Counted from the first letter of the stretch, positions 9,247 to 18,953 are shown. The stretch is 64,000 nucleotides of DNA from Takifugu bimaculatus (GCA_004026145.2 CP034990.1:2572011-2636010); one strand, 5' to 3'. Numbers and translations are program-made. Notes: generated by a model from the letters alone, not told the origin.

Positions 9247-12200
9247 TCAACAGGTCTCGATCAGCCTCTTAGGTGGCTGAACATGTCTCTTTGGTCTCGA
9301 CAACCCTGCAGCAGGTGGTGATGCTTGCACTTTTGTCAAACCATGGTCAGCACGATCAGGCCCACTACTAGCCGGTTCTGCCGATCCAGCTGTGTCCTGC
9401 TGGACTGCTTCCTGGGCCACAGTGTCCCTCTGACTCTGCAGCAGCTGAAGATCTATGCGGTTCCTTCTCAACAGCAGACCACTGTCCACCTGGACTCTGT
9501 AGGATCGTGGAGCAACTTCTTCCTGCACCTGTCCGGTTTGCTGCCATGTGCCTGTGGAACAGTCCCTGAGACGAACATTGTCTCCAGGCTTCAGCATAGG
9601 CAGGTGTTTTGCCTTCCGATCATGCAGCTGTCTTTGTTTCTCCTTCTGGCCCTCCTTCGACTTTCTGATTCTGGATGCCCCTTTGGGTGTCAGCAAGTCC
9701 TCACACACTGGCAGGTTAGATCGAATGCGCCTACCCATCAGCATTTGTGCTGGCGACAGTCCATTTTGTAAGGGTGTGCTCCGGTAGATCAGAAGACTCT
9801 TTTGGAAGCTGTCATTGGTTTGTGACTTTTTCAACAGGTTTTTTACAGTCTTCACAGAGCTCTCCACCAAGCCATTTGATTTTGGATATGTTGGGCTCGA
9901 CGTGGTGTGCTTGAATCCCCATTCTTTGGCAAAAACAGCAAACTCCCCGCTAGAAAACTGAGGCCCATTGTCCGAAAACAACTCGCACAGGACACCGTGT
10001 CTGGCAAAAACAGTCTTTAGATAGCTGATCACTGTTTTGCTCGATGTCGACTGCAGCATTCCAACTTCAGGAAAGTTTGAGAAGTAGTCAGTGACCACTA
10101 TGTAGCTCTTTCCATCCCAGTCGAACAGATCAGTTCCAACCTTGTAGTAGGGTCTGTGGGGCACTGGATGAGTCATCAGCGGCTCAGCTTGTTGTTTTGG
10201 TCTGTAGATGCGGCATAGTTCACATGATGCCGTTATCTGGCTAATATCTTGATTTATTCTTGGCCAGTACATTACTTCCCTAGCTCTACGCTTACACTTG
10301 ACCTCTCCAAGGTGGCCTTCATGTATCTTTTGTAGCATCAGTCTACGTAGAGAAGAAGGAATAACAAGCTTGCTCCCTTTCATCACGATGTCATCCACCA
10401 CTGTGAGCTCTGCTCTACAATTCCAGTAATCTTGTATTTTAACAGGGCAATTCTTTTTATTGTCAGGCCATCCTTTCAATATTGCACTCTTGAGTTCTGT
10501 CATTGTTTCATCTGCAATAGTCTCTCTCTGTATTTGCAGTGTTTTGTCTTCAGTCACTGGCAGAGATGTGACAACCATGTCCACGTATGCCTCTATTTCT
10601 ATGCTTTCCTTACTGTCTGGCTGTTCTTTCTTGTCTACTGCCCTAGACAGAGTGTCGGCTGTGTACATGTATTTTCCTTGAGTGTATATCATGTGCACGT
10701 CGTATTTTTGCAGCCTGATTAGCATTCGTTGTATACGTACCGGACAGTCATTTAATGGTTTGTTCATAATGGACACCAGTGGTTTGTGATCAGTTTCCAC
10801 TTCAAACATCTTGCCATAAACGTACTGATGGAAACGTTCGCATGCATACAAGCTTGCTAACAACTCTTTTTCAATTTGAGCGTACCTGGACTCGGCGCTC
10901 GTCAAGGCTCGTGATGCATAGGCAACAGGTAACCACTGCTCTTCATGTTGCTGCAGCAGCACTGCTCCTAAACCATATTGTGATGCATCTGCCGAAATTC
11001 TGGTGCTCTTCTCTGGGTCGTAGAACCTCAAGACAAGTGCCTGTGTCAGAATTTCTTTCAGTTTTAGGAAACACTCTTCTTGCTCGTGAGACCAGACCCA
11101 TTCAATCTTTTGCTCAAGCAGACTCCTGAGAGGTGCTGACTGTGATGACAGTTGTGGGACAAATTTGGCTAGGTAGGTGACCATCCCCAGGAACCTTCTG
11201 ACCTCATCTTTGTTAGTTGGTCTCTCCATGTTGTTAATAGCTGAAGTTTTTCTCGGGTCGGGCTTCACCCCCTCTTCACTCACAACATCTCCCACAAAGG
11301 TAAGTGATTTGACTCCAAACTCACATTTGTCTTTGTTAAGTTTCAGATTCACCTCCCTTGTCTTGTCCAGCACTTGTCTCAGTCTTCTGTCGTGTTCTTC
11401 TCGAGTTGAGCCCCAAACGATGATGTCATCCATCATTGTCTCAACTCCAGGAATGTGCTCAAAAATCATGTGAATAGTCTTATGATAGACCTCAGGTGCC
11501 GACAAGATACCATATGGCAGACGAAGAAATCTGTACCTTCCCTCTGGAGTGTTGAATGTGCACAGACGGGAACTCTCCTCATCCAGTCTCATCTGCCAGA
11601 AGCCTGACGAAGCATCTAATTTACTGAACCATTTAGCTCCAGCAAATTGTGCCATGATTTCTTCTCTGGTTGGTAACTTGAAGTGTTCTCTTTTGATTGC
11701 TTTATTTAGATCCCTTGGATCTAGGCACGTTCTCAGGGCACCTGTTTTCTTTTGCAGAATGACAAGCGAGCTGACCCATTCCGTTGGCTCGTCGATTTTC
11801 TTGATGACTCCCAGTTTTTCCATGCGCACCAGTTCATCTTTTAGTTTTTCTCGCAGAGCAAATGGAATTTTTCTGCAAGGATGCACAACAGGAGTCACAC
11901 TTTTATCCACACGTATCTTATGTCGACCAGGCAGGCATCCAAGTCCTTCAAAACAGTCTTTATATTCCTCCATAAGTGATTCCTGAGTATTTGCAATATC
12001 TGATGATGTCACTACAAACACTCTTTTGACCAGATTGAGCTTTATGCAAGTACTGAGACTCAGGATTGGTTGTACACTCATATCCACAACCAGTAGTTGT
12101 GCTCTTATCTGTCGACATTTGTGTTTGAAGGTTGCAATACAACCACCTTTCACAGGAACACGTTCTCCGGTATATCCACTCACTTTTGTTTTTACCGGAT

Positions 12201-13137
12201 GAATTTTGCTCTTTACTGTCAGTTTTTTGTAATCTTCTAAGGATATCAGATTTACATGAGCACCTGTATCTAGCTTGAAAGGTATTATTGTCTGGTTGAG
12301 TTCTAGTGGCACAATCCATTCCTCTTTCTCGGTTGCACTAGACTGCACCATGTTCACTATGAACTCATCATCCTCCTCTTCTTCAACTGTGTGGACTTTC
12401 TGTCTTGAAGCCGCTCTGCAGCATTTAGCATAGTGATTGTTTTTTCCACAGTTGTTACAGATCTTTCCAAATGCAGGGCAGGATTTAGGCTTGTGACTGC
12501 CTCCACACTTACCACATTTAAACTCCTTAGATTTCTCTTTTTGTTTGGCAGATGTTATCTTCTTTCTTTGTTCTTTGTGAATGGCATGCACAGATGTTTC
12601 ACCTCTCCGCAGCTCTTTTGCTTGGGCTCTTGTAGTTTCTGCTGCTCTACACATACTGACACACTTATCTAATGTAAGTCCTGTTTCTCTCAGCAGTCTT
12701 TCTCGAAGTGCATTGTCCATTATCCCACAAACAATTCTATCTCTCACTAGTGAGTCTCTAAGAGTGTCAAATTCGCATGTTTTGCTTAGCGTGTGAAGCT
12801 CTGCCAGGTACTGGTCAAAAGGTACTCCTGACTGCTGCTCGTGTGTAAAAAACTTGTACCTCTCGAAGGTCACATTTTGTCTTGGCACAAAGTATTCTTC
12901 AAACTTTGCCATTAGCTGTGCTAGAGTCAAATTAGCTTCCTCTAGTTGAAAACTATTATATATATCCAATGCATCTTCTCCAATGACATGCAGAAGGATA
13001 TGAGCTTTCAGTTTCTCATCATTACCTCCGGCTCCGCTTGCTGCCAAATATATGTTAAATCTTTGCTTGAAACGTTTCCAGTTTTCTGCAAGATTACCAG
13101 TCAGTAGCATGGAGCTAGGTGGGCTTAGCTTATCCAT
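9247..13137 (-). CDS. Element B Gag-Pol polyprotein (mag-like)
   Basis: A single 1296-residue frame starting at an ATG (MDKLSPPSS). Gag capsid-like region about 10-200; two zinc knuckles at 208-221 (CGKCGGSHKPKSC) and 227-240 (CNNCGKNNHYAKCC); retropepsin active site DTGAH at 290-294; reverse transcriptase about 405-620 with catalytic MMDD at 568-571, where most relatives have YxDD; RNase H (SADASQYGLG) near 690; integrase with HHCC zinc finger (HEGHLGEVK... CELC) and D,D,E core (GTDLFDWDG, FSDNGPQFSS, SNGLVESSVKTVK). The order is the standard Ty3 order PR-RT-RH-INT. There is no chromodomain. The frame has no break, and gag and pol are not separated by a frameshift. The polyprotein would act in cytoplasmic particles and then in the nucleus for integration. 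Confidence 0.92.
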   Translation of the reverse strand: MDKLSPPSSMLLTGNLAENWKRFKQRFNIYLAASGAGGNDEKLKAHILLHVIGEDALDIYNSFQLEEANLTLAQLMAKFEEYFVPRQNVTFERYKFFTHEQQSGVPFDQYLAELHTLSKTCEFDTLRDSLVRDRIVCGIMDNALRERLLRETGLTLDKCVSMCRAAETTRAQAKELRRGETSVHAIHKEQRKKITSAKQKEKSKEFKCGKCGGSHKPKSCPAFGKICNNCGKNNHYAKCCRAASRQKVHTVEEEEDDEFIVNMVQSSATEKEEWIVPLELNQTIIPFKLDTGAHVNLISLEDYKKLTVKSKIHPVKTKVSGYTGERVPVKGGCIATFKHKCRQIRAQLLVVDMSVQPILSLSTCIKLNLVKRVFVVTSSDIANTQESLMEEYKDCFEGLGCLPGRHKIRVDKSVTPVVHPCRKIPFALREKLKDELVRMEKLGVIKKIDEPTEWVSSLVILQKKTGALRTCLDPRDLNKAIKREHFKLPTREEIMAQFAGAKWFSKLDASSGFWQMRLDEESSRLCTFNTPEGRYRFLRLPYGILSAPEVYHKTIHMIFEHIPGVETMMDDIIVWGSTREEHDRRLRQVLDKTREVNLKLNKDKCEFGVKSLTFVGDVVSEEGVKPDPRKTSAINNMERPTNKDEVRRFLGMVTYLAKFVPQLSSQSAPLRSLLEQKIEWVWSHEQEECFLKLKEILTQALVLRFYDPEKSTRISADASQYGLGAVLLQQHEEQWLPVAYASRALTSAESRYAQIEKELLASLYACERFHQYVYGKMFEVETDHKPLVSIMNKPLNDCPVRIQRMLIRLQKYDVHMIYTQGKYMYTADTLSRAVDKKEQPDSKESIEIEAYVDMVVTSLPVTEDKTLQIQRETIADETMTELKSAILKGWPDNKKNCPVKIQDYWNCRAELTVVDDIVMKGSKLVIPSSLRRLMLQKIHEGHLGEVKCKRRAREVMYWPRINQDISQITASCELCRIYRPKQQAEPLMTHPVPHRPYYKVGTDLFDWDGKSYIVVTDYFSNFPEVGMLQSTSSKTVISYLKTVFARHGVLCELFSDNGPQFSSGEFAVFAKEWGFKHTTSSPTYPKSNGLVESSVKTVKNLLKKSQTNDSFQKSLLIYRSTPLQNGLSPAQMLMGRRIRSNLPVCEDLLTPKGASRIRKSKEGQKEKQRQLHDRKAKHLPMLKPGDNVRLRDCSTGTWQQTGQVQEEVAPRSYRVQVDSGLLLRRNRIDLQLLQSQRDTVAQEAVQQDTAGSAEPASSGPDRADHGLTKVQASPPAAGLSRPKRHVQPPKRLIETC

Positions 13138-13420
13138 GACCGCACGTGAGGTAAATTACCGTGAATCCACAGCTCTTTCTTGTTGGGTAATTTCCACTTT
13201 TGGCAGGAGATCCTCTTTTACTTGTGTAATCGTCCTGGTCCTCCGCTTCACTTTACCACCACTTGTAGCCGGTCACACGCCGCTGCGAACTCCTCCGCGG
13301 TTGCTTCATTAGCACGTCTCCTTCCCGCGACTCGAGTCTTCTCTTTTTCCTTTTTTTTTTGTGGTTCATTCGTGGCAAACGTTCTATCCGACGCTGCTCA
13401 CGATCCCGCTTCTGACACCA
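13138..13420 (-). other. 5' leader of element B with tRNA-Leu-type primer-binding site
   Basis: An untranslated leader of about 280 bp lies between LTR and gag. The 18 bases next to the LTR (13403-13420) read TGGTGTCAGAAGCGGGAT in element sense. This is the complement of the 3' end of vertebrate tRNA-Leu(CAA) (CCCACTTCTGACA plus CCA) with one mismatch. Confidence 0.7.
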
Positions 13421-13569
13421 TGTGTTGTCTTGTTATTTTATATGACAAAGAGACGAGACGTGTTTCTAAGCCAAGCGTCTTTACTTGTCCCCCGCACGTG
13501 TACCCCCCAGCCTGCTACCAAGCATGCTGGGTAATGTAGTTGTCCTTCTATTAAACACATAACACCACA
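13421..13569 (-). repeat. 5' LTR of element B
   Basis: 149 bp, no difference seen from 8885-9033. The ZNF143-like motif is at 13522-13540. It is followed by the second GCTGG duplication at 13570-13574. Confidence 0.92.
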
Positions 13570-13663
13570 GCTGGGGCAACGCGACCCACTGACGCCAGGC
13601 GGCAGCAAACTGCAGCAAGAACAGCCCCATGAACATTTATCAACCGAGTGGGGGAGTCAGTGA
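13570..13663 (-). other. Residual sequence of element A upstream of the B insertion
   Basis: The sequence begins with the second GCTGG duplication and should represent A sequence immediately upstream of the pol remnant. It is too short to identify a domain. It ends where minisatellite sequence begins at about 13664, so A's gag and protease were deleted. Confidence 0.45.
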
Positions 13664-14456
13664 CGCGCGTGTGTGCTTTAGGAACTCATTCACTTACACA
13701 CTCACTCAATCTCACACTCTCTCACTCATTCTGACACTCACTCACACACAGAAACACACACATGCACAATATACCTTTCCAAATATTACGTTAAAAACAT
13801 TACGTTCGAGTGTGCGCGAGTGTGCGCGAATGTGCGCGTAATTGCGCACGTGTGCGCGTGTGTGCGTGTGTGTGCTTTAGGAACTCAGTTACTTACACAC
13901 TCAATCTCACACTCACTCACACACAGACACTCACACATGCACATTAGAGCTTTCAAAATATTACGTTAAAAACATTACGTTGACTGTGCGCGAATGTGCG
14001 CATAATTGCGCACGTGTGCGCGTGTGTGCGCGTGTGTGCTTTAGGAACTCAGTTACTTACACACTCAATCTCACACTCACTCACACACAGACACTCACAC
14101 ATGCACATTAGACCTTTCTAAATATTACGTTAAAAACATTACGTTCGAGTGTGCGCGAATATGCGCATATATGTGCGCGCGTGTGCTTTAGGAAGTCATT
14201 CACTTACACACTCACTAAAACTCACACTCTCTCACTCATTCTCACACTCACTCACACACAGAAACACACACATGCACAATATACCTTTCCAAATAGTACG
14301 TTATAAAACCATTATGTTCGAGTGTGCGAGCATGTGCGCTTATGTACGCGTAAATGCGCATGTGGGCGCTTGCGGAACTTAGTCACTTACACACTCACTC
14401 AATCTCACACTCACTCACACACAGACCTTTCTTAATATTACGTTAAAAAACATTAG
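13664..14456. repeat. Minisatellite, right copy
   Basis: About five tandem units with repeats of the GGAACTC block near 13680, 13878, 14045, 14190 (as GGAAGTC) and 14373, i.e. spacing of roughly 145-200 bp. Each unit has TGTGCGCG runs, CTCAC/ACAC runs and an ATTACGTTAAAAACATTACGTT block. The alternating TG/CG sequence has Z-DNA-forming character. The right-most unit matches the left copy at 3849-4116. Confidence 0.8.
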
Positions 14457-15126
14457 GTGCAACCATGTGTGGCGGGGTGGGGAGAGGTGGAACGGGTGAC
14501 GACAACGCCACCTGGGGAATTTCACCCCAGGAATTAACCGGAGAACAGGCACGCGCAGATAACTTCTATTCCAGAGGCAGAGACGGGATCGAGGGTTATG
14601 CACTACAATTTTATTTCATCCAATACTCAACAAAATATAACTCGGCTGTATAAAAGTTAAATTAACAAAAGGGGTGGACAGGGCTGGGGCCCCACCAGCG
14701 GGTAAAACTCAATTAGGGGAGATAAACAAACTAAAAACACCCGTGCTACTGCAAACAAAACCACACACGAGGGGTGTGATGAAAACGCCCTCCACCAGGG
14801 GTTGGGTCCCCGCCGTGGCCCACAGCAGCTGTCCACAAAGAAAAGGAACAATTAGACTCGACGAGCACACACGCACACACACACACCTCACACAGACAGG
14901 CAAATAAATTGTGACCAGATCGTCTAAAAGAACACAACGTCAACTAAGAAACGAAAAGAAACAAAACCTAAAAAGAGTAAATATAGGTTGATGATACAAT
15001 TTACACGCTGTTAAGAGTCTAAAATGAAGGCAATAACTCCGTGGTCGCTTAGGCTGCACCACGACGTGTCAGCGCCGTTTCTCCGAGCGAGGGGAGAAAG
15101 CGAGAGAGAGAGAGAGAGAGAGAGAG
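14457..15126. repeat. Segment X, right copy
   Basis: Near-identical to 4117-4780. Differences seen: AGCAGCTG for AGCACCTG near 14825, GACTCGACG for GACGCGACG near 14857, one extra CA, and TTAGGCTGC for TTCGGCGGC near 15050. It ends in a (GA)n run at 15102-15126 that abuts the LINE. The remainder of X seen at 4781-4933 is missing here. Confidence 0.7.
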
Positions 15127-17766
15127 ACTTTTGACTTTTAAAGTGTACTTTATTTACAAGTGCTCTGTTCACATAAACAGTTAAAACCCTGACCTGTCCC
15201 TCAGAGCAGCCATGCTGCAGCCTTCATCTCCCCCTGCTCTGTTACCTTCACTAAAACCTGGTCATGTCCCCACTGCTGTTTAAAGGCTTCCAGGTTCTCA
15301 GTGGCTTTGTAGAAGCAGAACTCCAGATTCAGGCGCAGCCTCACGTTCTGCTTCCACAAAGCCACCGCGTCACATGCCGCTCCATTTTTAATCTTGTCCC
15401 TCCTGGTCAAATAGATGGCAAGTTTAGCCTCACTTATTAAGAAATTTAAAATCTGGCATTTCCCCTTTTCTGCCCTCTTGTGTCTTGTGCCACAAATAAA
15501 AACAGCAGTGGTGAACATGACATTAAAAAGCCTAAAAACATCAGTTAAAACCCTAAAAAGACCCACCAGCCTACTGCACCCGGTAAAAACATGGAAGACA
15601 CTCTCGTTAAAATCACAGAAAGGGCAGTTGCTTAAAGTGTTCGGATTTAAAATTGACAGGAAGGCACTGGTGGCGATGGCTCCATGCAAAATTCTCCATT
15701 GGAGGTCACCAGTCCTCTTCTTGATAGGGGGCTTATAGAGAGCCCTCCACTGAGGACTCTGTCCCCCCAGCCTGTCCTTCCAAACTGTCACCTCTCTGTT
15801 TTTCAGTTTGTCTTTGTTGAGTGTCTTCACAATGTTGGCGTATAAAATCCTCCTGTCCATGCTGTGGAGGGATCCTGAGCCACAGCCATCCAGGAGAGGA
15901 CCCCCGAGGTCGAGGAGGTCCGGGTGCAGGTGGAGTTCAGGGAAATCGTCTGTGGGGTCAGTCTCAGCCTCTCCTCTCCCGTGAAGGAGGAGGAGACCCT
16001 TCTCTTTTGTTGATAGTCTCTGTTTCCAGAGGCCCAAGCTCCTCTGGATCAGACGGACCGACCGGACCCCCAGCGCTGAGCTCACAGCCTGGGCATCGGT
16101 GAGCTCTGGTCCCGCTGCCGCCACCAGCTGCTCCAGTGTCACCATCCTCCTTCTGATCAGGGCCTCCTTCAGCCCAGGGGTGGCACTACTGCAGACGTCC
16201 AGTCTGCCACCACAGACTAACGGCTCCTTTAAAAGCCAGTGCAGAGAGTCGGTCTGAACAAAGCTCCATCTAAAGAGAGCACAGGATTTTAAAACACCCT
16301 GATAAAATAGAGGTAGCCCCCGTAATGATAAAAAGTTTAATTTAGTTAAAAACAGAGCAGCATCCAGCCCTAGGTTGTTCACACGTTTGAGTACACAGCT
16401 GGCCACACTCCTCCACGCTAAATCAGGAGGCCCTCCGAGGAACCTCTGGACAAACTGGAGTCTAAAAGTGGCCACTCTACTGGCCAGGTGGATGAGGCCC
16501 TGGCCCCCCTCCTCCCGAGGTAAAAACAATACTGACTGTGGCACCCAATGTAGACGGTCCCAAAAGAAATCCACCATCTTTGACTGGACCTGGGCCAGCA
16601 GGCCCGACGGTGGATCCAGGCAGGCCAGCCGGTGCCACAGCAGCGAAGCAACAAGGTTATTTAAAACCAAAACCCTCCCTCTAAAAGACATGTGGGGCTT
16701 GATCCAGCTCCATTTATGCAATTTGCTGTCCACCTTTTCCACAATGTCATCCCAGTTCTTGGCTTCTATCTCCTGGCATCCAAGGTACACCCCCAGATAC
16801 CGAAGTCCATTCCTCTTCCAGGTCAAGCCTCCTGGGAGAACCGGGAGACCCCCACCCCAGTTGCCGACAGCAAGGGCTTCACTCTTTCCCCAGTTTACCC
16901 TCGCCGCCGACACCATGGAAAACTTGTTTGTTATGCGGTTTAAAATGTTGATGTCCTGCTGATCTCTAGTAAAAACAATGACATCGTCAGCATAAGCAGA
17001 TAAAACCAAGTTTCCAGTAAAACCCGATAAAACCAAACCCTGAACATTTTCACGTATTTTGATCAGGAGGGGTTCCAGGGAGAGCGCATAGAGCATCCCC
17101 GACAGGGCGCAGCCCTGACGGACACCTCTATGCACCCTAAAAGGAGCACACAAGCCACCGTTGAACTTCAGGACACTCTCAATGTCACGATACAAGACCT
17201 TGATCATGGCTATCAGACCAGCGCTGAACCCAAACCTCTCCATGGTTCTCCACAGAAAGCTGTGTTCAACACGGTCAAAAGCCTTTTCTTGGTCTAAAGA
17301 AAGGAGACCAACCTGTGTTCCCAATGAACTGGAGACTTCCAAAACGTCCCGAATGAGGTGGATGTTATCCACCATTGACCTGCCGGGCACACAGTACGTC
17401 TGGTCCCGGTGGATGACGTGTTCCATGGCCTCCCTCAGCCGGTTGGCCAAGGCCTTGGAGAGGATTTTGTAGTCCGAGCAGAGCAGGGAAACGGGGCGCC
17501 AGTTCTTGATGTCCTGCAGGTTCCCCTTCTTTGGTAGGAGGGCAATTACTGCCCTCCTGCAGGACAGTGGCAGGGAGCCAGAGTGAAGACTTTCATTGAG
17601 GACGTCCAGGAGGTCTTGCCCCACGATGTTCCAGAAAACCTTGTAGAAGTCCACCCCCAGTCCGTCGATGCCCGGAGCTTTCAGGCTCTGCATGCTCTGA
17701 AGAGCAGCATACAGCTCCGGGACAGAGAGGGGGCGATCCAGCTGACCATTGGCCTCTTCTGGTACC
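15127..17766 (-). mobile_element. Tx1-clade non-LTR retrotransposon (Kibi-like), 5'-truncated
   Basis: Minus-strand element about 2.64 kb long. It has the 3' half of ORF2 (RT and C-terminal CCHC), a 73-bp 3' UTR with AATAAA near 15150, and a 3' end abutting (TC)n in element sense. Tx1-clade Kibi elements of fish are known to insert into (TC)n microsatellites, and the RT sequence is of the L1/Tx1 kind. Endonuclease, ORF1 and 5' UTR are absent. At its 5' end it joins 5S spacer sequence at about 17766, sharing a stretch of about 25 bp with that spacer (CCTCTGGGGTCTTCAGGAGG and a few more bases), so the exact breakpoint is ambiguous. Confidence 0.8.
15201..17766 (-). pseudogene. LINE ORF2 fragment: Tx1-type reverse transcriptase and C-terminal domain
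   Basis: Open from the junction to the stop. The first internal ATG is at 17693, but the frame continues upstream (EVPEEANGQL...) to the breakpoint, so the protein is truncated at its N-terminus and the endonuclease is lost. From the ATG: RT fingers (KAPGIDGLGVDFYK, 5-18), LDQEKAFDRVEH near 133-144, RQGCALSGMLYAL near 192-204, catalytic YADD at 234-237, and a C-terminal CCHC motif CPFCDFNESVFHVFTGC at about residue 700. These features fit the L1/Tx1 group. No stop or frameshift interrupts the remaining 850 or so codons. The intact protein would nick target DNA and copy its RNA there; this copy cannot. Confidence 0.85.
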
Positions 17767-17784
17767 TCTGGGGTCTTCAGGAGG

Positions 17785-17861
17785 TTTCAATCAGGTTGTC
17801 TGTTACAGCAATTGTCAACTGGCCCGCACCGGCCCGGGATCGATTCCCGGCCATGGCACCG
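17785..17861 (+). other. tRNA-like segment in the 5S spacer (first of about 21 copies)
   Basis: A perfect 5-bp T-stem with 7-nt loop (CCGGG ATCGATT CCCGG, 17834-17850) is followed by CCATGGC and ACC, much like the 3' half of tRNA-Gly(GCC). GGATCGATTCC matches the pol III B box except one base. The 5' acceptor strand and D-arm are not recognisable, and a 20-bp piece (ACCGATTCCCGGCCATGGCA) is duplicated right after. Probably a tRNA-derived SINE head or a tRNA pseudogene rather than a working tRNA. It recurs in every complete spacer. Confidence 0.4.
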
Positions 17862-18000
17862 ATTCCCGGCCATGGCACATTGCTTTTAAGTTGATTTCAT
17901 TTATCGGAGTTGAATCTTGTTTGATTTTTTTGAAGGCGTTTCACCTCTCATCCAAGAGCCGTTCTAGGCAGATTTGATGATATGACGCTCATAGGCTATA

Positions 18001-18476
18001 CAGTGATCCCTCGTTTATCGCGGGAGTTACGTTCCAAAAGTAACACGCGAAAAGTGAAATCCGCGAAGTAGCAACTTTATTTTTTTAAATTATTTTACAA
18101 TGCAATACTGAACAGTAGAATGAAACCAAACATCAAAACCTGTTTTAAAGACCAAACTTTGTTTAAAACAATAATTTTAATCTAGTAATACAAGGTTGGA
18201 AACATTGTCACTCGCGTATTTCCCAGTCCCAGCTGTGCCTCTGCGTCCTGACTCCGCGCCGCTGTAGCGTCTGTTTCTACTGAAGGCGCAGGAGTCTTTC
18301 TCCGAGAGAAGAACATTGTTATGGGTAGTTGTTGGCGCTCTTTCTTTTTCTGAGCAAGAAGATTTTTAGAAACGGATATGCCACCTTCGATTATATTTGA
18401 GAACTGCAATGAACGACTCGCAAAAAAAATCCGCGAAGCCGCGAAAGATGAACCGCGATATAGCGAGGGATCACTG
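18001..18476. mobile_element. Tigger/pogo-like MITE in 5S spacer 1
   Basis: Terminal inverted repeats CAGTGATCCCTCG(T/C)(T/A)TATCGCGG, flanked by TA on both sides, the target of Tc1/mariner-superfamily transposases. The CAGTGATCCCTCG termini are those of Tigger-like elements. The 476 bp have no transposase frame, so this is a non-autonomous passenger. It lies upstream of 5S gene 1 and is part of the amplified unit. Confidence 0.8.
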
Positions 18477-18637
18477 TATAGCCTTTTCTTTTTGGGGGGA
18501 ATGGATTGGAGGCTGCTCCAACATTGAGGTTTGGACTGTGACAAAGCAAAATGGACAATCTCCACCAGAATAAATGTTTCAAGAAAATAAGTTTGAGTGT
18601 ATTAACTTCAAAAGGCCATTTTCTTGCACCTGCTCTC

Positions 18638-18757
18638 GCTTACGGCCATACCACCCTGAGAACGCCCGATCTCGTCCGATCTCGGAAACTAAGCAGGGTC
18701 GGGCCTGGTTAGTACTTGGATGGGAGACCGCCTGGGAATCCCAGGTGCTGTAAGCTT
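18638..18757 (+). rRNA. 5S rRNA gene 1 (type I)
   Basis: 120 nt from GCTTACGGCC to CTGTAAGCTT with a T5 terminator at the end. Internal promoter elements are recognisable: box A (about 50-64), intermediate element (about 67-72) and box C (about 80-97). Compared with the usual vertebrate sequence, position 51 is A instead of G (box A) and position 103 is C instead of A (loop E region). All genes 1-10 share both changes. No TATA-like box is visible around -30; position -1 is C. The product would be the 5S RNA of the large ribosomal subunit. Confidence 0.95.
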
Positions 18758-18898
18758 TTTGCACTCTTCCACTGGGTCAGCAGAGGCCGCCAGTGTTCCT
18801 GATAATTATCCAGCCAGATGTAATTCACTTCTTAAGTACTTCTAACATTGAGATTTAATGTTGCACTATTGTACATCGTTTGAGATTTAATATTTTTT

Positions 18899-18900
<2 letters not shown>

Positions 18901-18953
<53 letters not shown>

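Larger units (their letters stand above)
8885..13569 (-). mobile_element. Complete mag-like Ty3/gypsy retrotransposon B, nested in element A
   Basis: The element is 4685 bp, with two 149-bp LTRs that look identical base for base, a primer-binding site, one gag-pol frame of 1296 codons, a polypurine tract and a 5-bp target duplication. Short LTRs, a single fused gag-pol frame and two zinc knuckles fit the mag lineage, to which fish Jule-type elements belong. Identical LTRs and an open frame suggest recent insertion and possible competence. Confidence 0.9.

Noticed and set aside
16375..16962. 195-codon plus-strand frame
   Set aside because: Antisense shadow of the LINE reverse transcriptase frame.
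15127..17766. Mutsu-type LINE specific for 5S rRNA genes
   Set aside because: Attractive because of the adjoining 5S array, but the 3' end sits in a (GA/TC)n run and not in a 5S gene, which fits Kibi-like targeting better.
17785..17861. Functional tRNA-Gly gene
   Set aside because: Only the T-arm and 3' end are recognisable; no D-arm, anticodon arm or 5' acceptor strand pairs with it.
18182..18565. 127-codon minus-strand frame recurring in most 5S units
   Set aside because: It lies across the MITE and spacer, changes length between units when single bases differ, and has no protein features. Its apparent conservation follows from unit homogenisation.
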